From UBA6215 sp964484255 (GTDB lineage: Bacteria; Omnitrophota; Gorgyraeia; Pluralincolimonadales; Pluralincolimonadaceae): DNA of 32,195 bases. This document shows positions 15,975-22,794 of this stretch, one piece after another; the first letter of the stretch is position 1, and every line of letters begins with the position of its first letter. The position numbers and the translations under genes were made by a program. The notes under the pieces are model-generated. The model did no database searches. It was given only the letters and a program-made list of their open reading frames with translations, and had not been told where the DNA came from. The stretch is taken from positions 1 through 32,195 of the forward strand of contig CAZAEH010000016.1 in assembly GCA_964484255.1 (NCBI GenBank), given 5' to 3'.

Positions 15975-16472
15975 ATGGCGGATGCAAAAATAGCGGTAGT
16001 CTTGGGATCCGATTCAGACCTTCCAGTGATGGAGGAAGGGCTCAAGGTGCTGAAAGATTTCAATACGCTGTTTGACCTGAAGATCATGTCGGCGCACAGG
16101 AGCCCGGAACTGGTGCATGATTTTGCCAGGAATGCGGAGAAGAAAGGCATAAAGGTCATAATCGCTGCAGCCGGCGGGGCCGCACACCTGGCAGGCGTGA
16201 TAGCTTCGATGACGCGCCTTCCCGTAATAGGCGTGCCGATGGAAACGAGCAGCCTTAACGGAATGGATTCCCTTTTCTCTACGGTGCAGATGCCTTACGG
16301 TGTCCCGGTAGCCACGATGGCCATAGGCAAATCCGGAGCCAGGAACGCTTCTATATTCGCGCTGCAGATACTTGCCCTCGGCGATAAAAAGATAGCCGGG
16401 GAACTCAATGCTTTTAAGAAGCGGCTTGAAGCCGACGTAATAGCAAAGAATAAGAGACTCAAGGATAGATGA
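15975..16472 (+). CDS. purE: N5-carboxyaminoimidazole ribonucleotide mutase, class I type
   Basis: 165 residues. GSDSDLPVMEEG, MSAHRSPELV, AGGAAHLAGVIASMTRLPVIGVP, MDSLFSTVQMP and AIGKSGARNA are the family signatures. The sequence looks like class I, which rearranges N5-CAIR to CAIR. Class I normally needs PurK, for which no gene appears in this window. A 19-base gap from purD, with a GGAGGG tract, gives it its own ribosome site. It overlaps the next gene by 4 bases. Confidence 0.95.
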   Translation: MADAKIAVVLGSDSDLPVMEEGLKVLKDFNTLFDLKIMSAHRSPELVHDFARNAEKKGIKVIIAAAGGAAHLAGVIASMTRLPVIGVPMETSSLNGMDSLFSTVQMPYGVPVATMAIGKSGARNASIFALQILALGDKKIAGELNAFKKRLEADVIAKNKRLKDR

Positions 16473-17077
16473 CTATAGTTGCGCGTGTCAATGCTTCACG
16501 GCCGGACGCGGCCAAAATAGGCGGCGCGGCTTTGATATTAAAGAACGGCGGACTGGTGGCTTTTCCTACGGAGACTGTCTACGGCCTTGGGGCCAACCTC
16601 CTGGATAAGGAAGCGGTCAATAGGCTGTATAAGATAAAGGACCGCCCGCTTAACAAGCCTTTGACCGTGCACATATCGGATATCAAGACGGTCAGGGAGA
16701 TGGCGGGCAGGATACCCGCGAAGGCCGTCAGGCTGATAAAAAAATATTGGCCCGGGCCGCTAACACTGATATTGAGGGATAAGCGCGGCGGGAAGACGGG
16801 GTTCAGGATGCCCGACAATAAAATAGCCTTGATGCTCATAAAGACTGCGGGTGTGCCGGTAGTGGCCCCGAGCGCGAATATCTCGGGGAATAAACCTCCG
16901 GTGAGCGCAAAAGAGGTCCTATGCGACCTGGACGGCAAGATAGATGTGTTGATAGACGGGGGAAGGACAAAGATAGGCATGGAATCGACAGTCGTTGATA
17001 TTTCGGGCCGGAAACCCGTAGTGCTCAGGGAAGGCGCCGTCCCGGGCCGGAAGATAATAGAGGTGGCCAATGGTTAG
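16469..17077 (+). CDS. tsaC: L-threonylcarbamoyladenylate synthase (Sua5/YrdC/TsaC family)
   Basis: Makes threonylcarbamoyl-AMP from threonine, bicarbonate and ATP for t6A37 of ANN-decoding tRNAs. The YrdC signatures are VAFPTETVYGLGANL, YKIKDRPLNKPLTVHI and PSANISGNKPP. At 202 residues it is the YrdC domain alone, without the Sua5 C-terminal domain. It starts as ATGA on the purE stop and overlaps the phosphatase gene by 8 bases. The order tsaC, phosphatase, rpiB, glyA matches the Bacillus ywlC-ywlE-ywlF(rpiB)-glyA neighbourhood. Confidence 0.93.
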   Translation: MTIVARVNASRPDAAKIGGAALILKNGGLVAFPTETVYGLGANLLDKEAVNRLYKIKDRPLNKPLTVHISDIKTVREMAGRIPAKAVRLIKKYWPGPLTLILRDKRGGKTGFRMPDNKIALMLIKTAGVPVVAPSANISGNKPPVSAKEVLCDLDGKIDVLIDGGRTKIGMESTVVDISGRKPVVLREGAVPGRKIIEVANG

Positions 17078-17543
17078 ATCCGTTCTTTTGGTGTGCACGG
17101 GAAATTCATGCCGCAGCGTCATGGCCGAAGGCCTGCTGCGCAAATGGATCAAAGACAGGAATTGCAGTAATATAAAGGTCTCTTCTGCGGGCATAGCCAC
17201 TATACCGGGAATGATGGCAAGCTCTAATGCGGTCGAAGTAATGAAGAGGGAGCATATAGATGTTTCAGGGCACCGGGCGCAGGTAGTCTCAGGCCAGCTT
17301 ATAAAGGATTTTGACCTCATACTCTGCATGGAGCCTATCCATGTCCAGGCGATAAAAGAACTTCTTCCTGAAGCTGCCTCCAAGACGTACCTGTTGGTCG
17401 AATATGCTTACGAGGGCGAGGATGAGAAGCCCCGTAACTTATGGGTCACCGACCCTATAGGCAAACCCAAAGAAGTATATGAATCGGTTTTAATGACACT
17501 TAAAGACGCGGTAGAAAGGGTGGGCAAAAAGATATGCGTATAG
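17070..17543 (+). CDS. Low-molecular-weight phosphatase, YwlE-like
   Basis: 157 residues of the LMW protein phosphatase fold. The active-site loop is CTGNSCRS with nucleophile Cys9 and Arg15, and the general-acid aspartate is in WVTDPIGKP. Bacillus YwlE, which dephosphorylates phospho-arginine, has CTGNTCRS and sits in the same gene order. Typical tyrosine phosphatases of this fold have Ile at the fifth loop position. The Ser here leaves phospho-arginine versus phospho-tyrosine open, although neighbourhood favours YwlE. It overlaps both neighbours, by 8 and 10 bases. Confidence 0.9.
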   Translation: MVRSVLLVCTGNSCRSVMAEGLLRKWIKDRNCSNIKVSSAGIATIPGMMASSNAVEVMKREHIDVSGHRAQVVSGQLIKDFDLILCMEPIHVQAIKELLPEAASKTYLLVEYAYEGEDEKPRNLWVTDPIGKPKEVYESVLMTLKDAVERVGKKICV

Positions 17544-17977
17544 CGATAGGGGCCGATCACGGGGGTTTTGACCTCAAGTTAAAGATAATAAAATACCTGA
17601 GGTCAAAAGGCCACGAGCTTAAGGACTTCGGGTGCTATTCCGCAGAATCCTGCGATTATCCCAAGTACGGAGCGGCTGTTGCTTCTGCCGTGAGCGGAAA
17701 GAAGTTCCCGCGGGGTATATTGATATGCAAGAGCGGTATAGGGATGTCAGTGGTAGCGAACAAGTATCGCGGGGTAAGGGCCGCCCTTGTATTTGACACG
17801 GAGAGCGCGCGCTCTTCCCGGGAACACAATGATGCTAACGTGCTCGTATTTGCGGCCAGGAGCATAAATATATTCAAGGCAAAGAAGATACTCGATGTTT
17901 GGATGTCCACAAGACGTCTGGGAGGAAGGCATTTGAGGAGGGTAAAACAGATATCAGACCTGGAGGCTGACAGATGA
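17534..17977 (+). CDS. rpiB: Ribose-5-phosphate isomerase B
   Basis: Interconverts ribulose-5-phosphate and ribose-5-phosphate, the precursor of PRPP for purine synthesis. RpiB/LacAB marks are IAIGADHGGFDLK, a GILIC segment with the catalytic Cys65, GIGMSVVANKYRGVRAAL and SREHNDANVLVFAAR. The usual C-G-T-G-I-G-M is C-K-S-G-I-G-M here. 147 residues is normal. Its 3' end overlaps glyA by 4 bases. Confidence 0.95.
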   Translation: MRIAIGADHGGFDLKLKIIKYLRSKGHELKDFGCYSAESCDYPKYGAAVASAVSGKKFPRGILICKSGIGMSVVANKYRGVRAALVFDTESARSSREHNDANVLVFAARSINIFKAKKILDVWMSTRRLGGRHLRRVKQISDLEADR

Positions 17978-19227
17978 ACGAACTTAAGAAGACCGATCCC
18001 GAGATATTTGGGGCCATAGTTGACGAGACGCGGCGGGAAGAGGGTAACATAGAGCTTATCGCCAGCGAGAATTTCGTCAGCCGCGCGGTCCTGGAAGCGC
18101 AGGGCTCGGTCCTTACCAATAAGTATGCCGAAGGCTATCCCTCGGCGCGATGGTACGGCGGATGTGAATATATAGATGTCGCCGAGAAACTTGCCATCGA
18201 ACGCGCAAAAGAGCTCTTCAAGGCGGAGCACGCGAACGTCCAGCCGCATTGCGGTTCTTCGGCCAACATGGCCGTTTATTTTGCGGCGCTTTCAATGGGA
18301 GATACCGTCATGGCGCTTGACCTGGCATGCGGCGGCCACCTGACGCACGGGCATAAGGCGAATTTTTCCGGGAAATATTTTAATATAGTGCCGTATATGG
18401 TAGACCGCAAGACGGAGATGCTCAACTATGATGAGATCGAGAGGGCGGCGGTTGAATGCAAACCCAGGATGATACTGGCCGGCGCGTCGAATTATCCTCG
18501 CGCAATAGATTTTAAACGGTTCCGCGGTATATGCGACAAGGTCGGGGCATATCTTATGGTCGATATGGCGCATTTTGCGGGATTGGTCGCAGCCGGGCTC
18601 CATCCGGATCCCGTGCCATACGCAGAGTTCGTCACTACTACTACTCACAAGACACTTCGCGGTCCTCGCGGAGGCATGATACTCTGCCGTAAGGAATTTG
18701 CCAAGAAGATAGATGCGATGGTCTTCCCCGGGATCCAGGGCGGTCCGTTGATGCATGTAATAGCGGCCAAGGCCGTCGCCTTCAAGGAGGCGCTGAAGCC
18801 GGAGTTCAAGGAATACCAGAAGCAGATAATAGCCAATGCGCGCGCATTGGCTGCGGCCTTCCAGAAAAAAGGTTACAGGATAGTTACAGGAGGCACGGAT
18901 AACCACCTCTTCTCCATAGACCTTAACAATAAGGGGCTTAACGGCAAGGATGCGCAAGAGGCCCTGGACAAGGCGAGGATAACCGTTAACAAGAACACCA
19001 TCCCATACGACCCTAACCCGCCGATGAAACCCAGCGGCATAAGGATAGGGGTCCCTGCGGTCACCACGCGCGGGATGAAGGAAAAGGAGATGGAAGAGAT
19101 AGCATCGTTCGTCGATGAGGTGTTGTGCAGCATAAACGATGAAACAGCAGCTAAGCGCGTCGGGGAAAAAGTGGGTGCGATGGTAAAAAGGTTCCCGCTT
19201 TATGCCGGCCTGCTCAAAGAGGTCTGA
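17974..19227 (+). CDS. glyA: Serine hydroxymethyltransferase
   Basis: PLP enzyme converting serine and tetrahydrofolate to glycine and 5,10-methylene-tetrahydrofolate. That provides glycine for PurD, one-carbon units for PurN, and methylene groups for dTMP synthesis. The PLP lysine is Lys226 in TTTTHKTLRGPRGG. SENFVS near the start, YAEGYPSARWYGGCEYIDVAE and HCGSSANMAVYFA are also family signatures. 417 residues is normal. It starts as ATGA on the rpiB stop. Confidence 0.97.
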   Translation: MNELKKTDPEIFGAIVDETRREEGNIELIASENFVSRAVLEAQGSVLTNKYAEGYPSARWYGGCEYIDVAEKLAIERAKELFKAEHANVQPHCGSSANMAVYFAALSMGDTVMALDLACGGHLTHGHKANFSGKYFNIVPYMVDRKTEMLNYDEIERAAVECKPRMILAGASNYPRAIDFKRFRGICDKVGAYLMVDMAHFAGLVAAGLHPDPVPYAEFVTTTTHKTLRGPRGGMILCRKEFAKKIDAMVFPGIQGGPLMHVIAAKAVAFKEALKPEFKEYQKQIIANARALAAAFQKKGYRIVTGGTDNHLFSIDLNNKGLNGKDAQEALDKARITVNKNTIPYDPNPPMKPSGIRIGVPAVTTRGMKEKEMEEIASFVDEVLCSINDETAAKRVGEKVGAMVKRFPLYAGLLKEV

Positions 19228-19228
19228 T

Positions 19229-19714
19229 ATGGCGAAGAAACCTGCAGCCGGCAAGAAGCGCCCGGATTGGGACGAGTATTTCATGGGCATAGCAAAGCTC
19301 GTCGCTGAGCGCTCCACCTGCCTCAGGAGGGCGGTCGGGGCCCTTATCGTCAAGAACAGGAGGATACTTACGACCGGATACAACGGCACTCCGAGCGGGA
19401 TATCGCACTGTGAGGACCAGGGTTGCTTGCGCGACAAACTTAAGGTCCCTTCCGGAGAACGCCATGAGCTCTGCCGCGGGCTCCACGCGGAACAGAACGC
19501 CATAATACAAGCGGCGTTGTACGGAGTCGATATCCACGGCGGAACGCTTTACTGTACGAACCAGCCGTGCTCGATATGCGCAAAGATGCTCATAAATGCC
19601 GGGATAAAAGAGATAGTGATGGAATCGGGTTATCCCGATGAGATGGCCCGGAAGTTTTTCGAGGAAGCCGGAATAACAGTAAGGACCCAAGAGGCAAAGA
19701 AGAGGAAGAGATGA
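19229..19714 (+). CDS. dCMP deaminase (ComEB-like)
   Basis: 161 residues from ATG 19229, one base after the glyA TGA; a longer in-frame start at 19202 would intrude into glyA and is less likely. Zinc-dependent deaminase with His86 and the catalytic Glu88 in LHAEQNAI, and Cys114/Cys117 in TNQPCSIC. YNGTPSGISHCEDQGC is typical of dCMP deaminases. The product dUMP is the substrate of thymidylate synthase. ComEB of Bacillus has the same fold. A lysine-rich start (MAKKPAAGKKRPDW) precedes the domain. Confidence 0.93.
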   Translation: MAKKPAAGKKRPDWDEYFMGIAKLVAERSTCLRRAVGALIVKNRRILTTGYNGTPSGISHCEDQGCLRDKLKVPSGERHELCRGLHAEQNAIIQAALYGVDIHGGTLYCTNQPCSICAKMLINAGIKEIVMESGYPDEMARKFFEEAGITVRTQEAKKRKR

Positions 19715-20193
19715 AATGCCCTTTTTGCGGCAATATTGAGGATAAGGTCATCGACTCCAGGATATCGGCCGAAGGCGATACGATACGCCGCCGGCGAGAA
19801 TGCCTCAAATGCCAGAAGAGGTTCACCACTTACGAGCGCCTTGAAGAACATTCGCTTATGGTAATAAAGAAGGACGGCCGGCGTGAGCCGTTCGACAGGA
19901 AGAAATTGCTCTCAGGCATAGTTAAGGCCTGCGAGAAGCGTCCCGTCCCGATGGATAATATAGAGGGTATGGTCGACGAGGTCGAGAGGATAATACAGCG
20001 CAATTATGAAAAAGAAGTCTCCTCGACCACGATCGGAGAATTCGTGATGAAACAGCTCCATGACCTCGATGAAGTCGCCTATGTAAGATTCGCCTCGGTC
20101 TACCGCCAGTTTAAGGACATCAACCAGTTCATGAAAGAGCTGTCATCACTCCTTAAAGAAGGGCAGAAACCCGAGGAGAAGAACAGGTTTTGA
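19711..20193 (+). CDS. nrdR: Ribonucleotide reductase repressor
   Basis: 160 residues. A zinc ribbon (Cys3, Cys6, Cys31, Cys34, the KCPFCGNIEDKVIDSR start) is followed by an ATP-cone domain (LMVIKKDGRREPFDRKKLLSGI). NrdR senses ATP and dATP and represses ribonucleotide reductase genes. No reductase gene is in the window. Its start overlaps the dCMP deaminase stop as ATGA. Confidence 0.97.
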   Translation: MKCPFCGNIEDKVIDSRISAEGDTIRRRRECLKCQKRFTTYERLEEHSLMVIKKDGRREPFDRKKLLSGIVKACEKRPVPMDNIEGMVDEVERIIQRNYEKEVSSTTIGEFVMKQLHDLDEVAYVRFASVYRQFKDINQFMKELSSLLKEGQKPEEKNRF

Positions 20194-21044
20194 AGGAAGC
20201 TCTTTATTGGGAAGAAGAAGGCCGGGAAGGGAAGGTCCGCTGCAGGCTGTGCCCGCACGAATGCAGGATAGTCAACGGCCTTACGGGGATATGCGGCGTC
20301 AGGCAGAACCTCGGCGGGAAACTGTATTCGGCGGTATACGGAGAGGCGACTTCCGTTGCGCTGGACCCTATAGAGAAGAAACCTCTTTACCATTTTCACC
20401 CCGGGGAATACATACTTTCGCTCGGTACAAAGGGCTGTAATTTCAAATGCCCCTTCTGCCAGAACTGGGCCATATCCCAGGATATAGACGCGCGCACGGA
20501 GACGATAACCCCGGACTGGGCCGTTGCCAAGGCGAAGGAATGCGGATCGTTCGGGATAGCTTATACGTATAACGAGCCGTTCATATGGTATGAATTTGTG
20601 CTTGATACCGCTAAACTTGCCGGGAAGAAGGGGTTCAAGAACGTGCTTGTCACCAACGGCTACGTGAATCCCGATCCTCTTGAAGAGATGCTTCCTTTCA
20701 TCGACGCAATGAACATAGACCTGAAGTCTATCGATGACGAGTTTTACAGGCGATACTGCAGGGGGAGCCTGGCCCCGGTGCTGCATACGATAAAGAGGTC
20801 GGTCAGGTCATGCCACGTGGAAATAACGAATCTTGTCATAACCGGCCTAAATGACAAGGACAGGGATTTTATCCGTCTTACGGATTGGATATACGAGAAC
20901 GCGGGTCCGGATGTGCCGGTGCATTTTACAAGATATTTTCCGTGCTATAACCTGGAGTCGCCGCCGACGTCGAAGGAGACGCTGGAGAGGGCAAGGCAGA
21001 TAGCGGGAAAGAAGCTGAAGAACGTGCACTTGGGCAACATCTAA
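20190..21044 (+). CDS. amrS: AmmeMemoRadiSam-type radical SAM enzyme, short form
   Basis: 284 residues. A radical SAM CxxxCxxC cluster motif is at Cys83, Cys87 and Cys90 (GCNFKCPFCQNW). An N-terminal cysteine set, CRLCPHEC...GICGVR (Cys18, 21, 25, 35), and the HFHPGEYILSLGT lead-in are typical of the AmmeMemoRadiSam/PflA-like group. The reading stops at VHLGNI, where relatives usually continue with a C-terminal TYCP-x-CG-type zinc ribbon. The start is TTG at 20190, overlapping the nrdR TGA, with GAGGAG 11 bases upstream. No AMMECR1 or MEMO partner is in the window. Substrate unknown. Confidence 0.85.
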   Translation: MKEALYWEEEGREGKVRCRLCPHECRIVNGLTGICGVRQNLGGKLYSAVYGEATSVALDPIEKKPLYHFHPGEYILSLGTKGCNFKCPFCQNWAISQDIDARTETITPDWAVAKAKECGSFGIAYTYNEPFIWYEFVLDTAKLAGKKGFKNVLVTNGYVNPDPLEEMLPFIDAMNIDLKSIDDEFYRRYCRGSLAPVLHTIKRSVRSCHVEITNLVITGLNDKDRDFIRLTDWIYENAGPDVPVHFTRYFPCYNLESPPTSKETLERARQIAGKKLKNVHLGNI

Positions 21045-21059
21045 GCCCTTCGCATCGAC

Positions 21060-21079
21060 TCGATACAACGGCGTATCGA
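21060..21079. repeat. Inverted repeat after the pur operon
   Basis: TCGATAC at 21060-21066 and GTATCGA at 21073-21079 form a perfect 7-bp stem around AACGGC. It sits 16 bases after the amrS stop. No T-tract follows directly, so it is not itself a terminator. Confidence 0.65.
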
Positions 21080-21095
21080 AAGACAATGTTGTCTT
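21080..21095. promoter_or_regulatory. Perfect dyad, possible operator before the glutamate-synthase-like gene
   Basis: AAGACAATGTTGTCTT is a 7-bp inverted repeat around TG and directly abuts the preceding inverted repeat. A two-base centre is too small for a hairpin loop without opening pairs, so a protein-binding dyad is more plausible than an RNA stem. The regulator is unknown. Confidence 0.4.
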
Positions 21096-21103
21096 GGTCA
21101 ATT

Positions 21104-21129
21104 GCCTATGGCAGGCGTTTTTTGTTTTT
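21104..21129 (+). terminator. Probable terminator of the purB-amrS operon
   Basis: GCCT at 21104-21107 pairs with AGGC at 21113-21116, and TTTTTT then G then TTTTT follow from 21118. The stem is only 4 bp, with an alternative TGCC/GGCA pairing, but the T-tract is strong and lies between the operon and an SD-preceded gene. No convincing separate promoter was found for the next gene between here and 21150. Confidence 0.5.
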
Positions 21130-21164
21130 GTTCGCGGTAAACAGATAAAAAAGGAGCCAGCAAA

Positions 21165-22742
21165 ATGTCGTTCAGCAAGCCCAACAGGAGCGCTGCGACC
21201 GGCACAAAGAACCGGTTCGGCGATGAAGTATCTCCCTTCTCCGGGATGTGCGTCGTATGCATCGACGGATGCCCGGGGTTGTGCGAGATAGGAAAATCCG
21301 CAGTAAGGGGATCAGAGGTCATATATCCCCAGCCATTCGGCGCCATAACGGCCGCGTCACAAAAAGATTACCCCATCGATTTTTCCCATTTCAACATAAT
21401 GGGCACCGCTGTCGGTGCATACGGGGTAAAGGCTGACTCGGACGTTGCCATATTCCCCAACGTCAGTCTCGAGACAAGACTCGGCCATGACAAGAAGATA
21501 AAGTTGCGCTATCCCATACTCGGCGGCGGACAGGGTTCGACCGACGTTGCCAAGAATAACTGGGAAGGCATCGCGATAGGTGCGGCGATCACCGGAACGG
21601 TCGTTACCGTAGGCGAGAATGTCGTCGGAATGGACCAGGAAGCCGTCATCGAGAAAGGCCTCATAAAGAAGGCGCCTGAGCTCGAGCGCAGGGTAAGGGC
21701 CTTCAAGGACTGGCAGGAAGACGGATACGGCGCGATCGTCGTCCAGGAGAACGTCGAAGATTCCAGGCTCGGGGTCCTTGAGTATTCGATCCAGAAGCTT
21801 GGCGTTGAAGCCGTTGAACTCAAGTGGGGCCAGGGCGCCAAGGACATCGGCGGAGAGGTAAAGATCCGCGACCTTAAGAAAGCCCAGATGCTCAAGAACC
21901 GCGGCTACGTGGTATTACCGGACCCGTTGGAACAGATGTCGGTGGATTCGTTCCAGAGGACTTTCGATGAGTTCGAAAGGCATTCAAGGGTCGGTATGGT
22001 GACCGAAGAAGGTTTCCTGAAGCGTGTTAAGGACCTCAGGAAAGCGGGTGCCAAGTATATCTTCCTCAAGACCGGCGCTTACCGTCCGGCAGACCTCGCC
22101 AGGGCGATCAAGTTCTGCTCCGAGGCCAAGGTCGACGTCCTGACCATCGACGGCGCAGGCGGCGGTACCGGCATGAGCCCGTGGAGGATGATGAACGAGT
22201 GGGGCATCCCCACGGTAGAGCTCGAATGCCTCGCTTACCAGATGCTCATGAGGCTCAAAAAGAAAGGCAAGCACATACCGGACGTGGTAATGGCCGGCGG
22301 CATGACGCTTGAGGACCATGTCTTCAAGGCGCTTGCGCTTGGTGCGCCGTTCGTAAAGGCGGTGGGCATGGCTCGCGCCAACATGTGCGCGGCGATGGTA
22401 GGAAAGACCATAGGCAACGCCATAAAGGAAGAGAACATCCCCCAATCGCTCCAGAAGTACGGGAAGTCGGTCGAGGAGGTATTTATAACTTCCGCGCAGC
22501 TTAAGAGGAAACTGGGCAAGAAATTCGACCAGCTCCCGGCTTCGGCGCTCGGCGTATATACCTACTTCTCGCGCCTGGCCCAGGGCCTAAAGCAGCTCAT
22601 GGCGGGAGAGAGGAAGTTTGCGCTTGAGTTCATCACCCGCGGCGATATAGTCGCATTGACCCGTGAGGCAGCCGGGATCTCGGGTATTGATTACGTGATG
22701 GATGCGGACAAGAAAGAGGTCGACAAAATACTCGGCAAGTAG
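21165..22742 (+). CDS. Glutamate synthase-like FMN-binding protein
   Basis: 525 residues, homologous to the FMN-binding central domain of glutamate synthase large subunits. Conserved parts include YPQPFGAITAAS, YPILGGGQGSTDVAKNNW, LKWGQGAKDIGG, and the phosphate-binding DGAGGGTGMSPW. The N-terminus has four close cysteines in CVVCIDGCPGLC (29-40), a possible metal or Fe-S site. The CX5CX4C site that binds a 3Fe-4S cluster in GltB is not visible; the corresponding C-terminal part has ARANMCAAMV with one cysteine. There is no glutaminase domain. It may therefore be a glutamate synthase relative with a different electron partner. AAGGAG at 21151-21156 gives a good start. Confidence 0.85.
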   Translation: MSFSKPNRSAATGTKNRFGDEVSPFSGMCVVCIDGCPGLCEIGKSAVRGSEVIYPQPFGAITAASQKDYPIDFSHFNIMGTAVGAYGVKADSDVAIFPNVSLETRLGHDKKIKLRYPILGGGQGSTDVAKNNWEGIAIGAAITGTVVTVGENVVGMDQEAVIEKGLIKKAPELERRVRAFKDWQEDGYGAIVVQENVEDSRLGVLEYSIQKLGVEAVELKWGQGAKDIGGEVKIRDLKKAQMLKNRGYVVLPDPLEQMSVDSFQRTFDEFERHSRVGMVTEEGFLKRVKDLRKAGAKYIFLKTGAYRPADLARAIKFCSEAKVDVLTIDGAGGGTGMSPWRMMNEWGIPTVELECLAYQMLMRLKKKGKHIPDVVMAGGMTLEDHVFKALALGAPFVKAVGMARANMCAAMVGKTIGNAIKEENIPQSLQKYGKSVEEVFITSAQLKRKLGKKFDQLPASALGVYTYFSRLAQGLKQLMAGERKFALEFITRGDIVALTREAAGISGIDYVMDADKKEVDKILGK

Positions 22743-22752
22743 TAGAATAATG

Positions 22753-22786
22753 GGGACGGTTCTTGCGTCATTGTAAGGACCGTCCC
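22753..22786. repeat. REP-like hairpin, possible terminator
   Basis: GGGACGGTTCTT at 22753-22764 pairs with AAGGACCGTCCC at 22775-22786, a 12-bp stem with one G:T pair and a 10-base loop. TTAATTT follows. It lies 10 bases after the glutamate-synthase-like stop and 8 bases before the next ATG. It could end the upstream transcript. The GGGGACGGTTCT edge recalls REP elements linked to IS200-like transposases in uncultured bacteria; that link is from memory. Confidence 0.6.
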
Positions 22787-22794
22787 TTAATTTC

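Noticed and set aside
15152..16159. 335-codon minus-strand open frame over purD-purE
   Set aside because: Shadow of purD and purE; no recognisable domain and no ribosome site.
19202..19228. Upstream ATG extension of the dCMP deaminase
   Set aside because: It would overlap glyA by 26 bases and adds residues not typical of the family; ATG 19229 is better placed.
18292..19503. 403-codon minus-strand open frame
   Set aside because: It is the shadow of glyA and the dCMP deaminase, both strongly supported on the plus strand.
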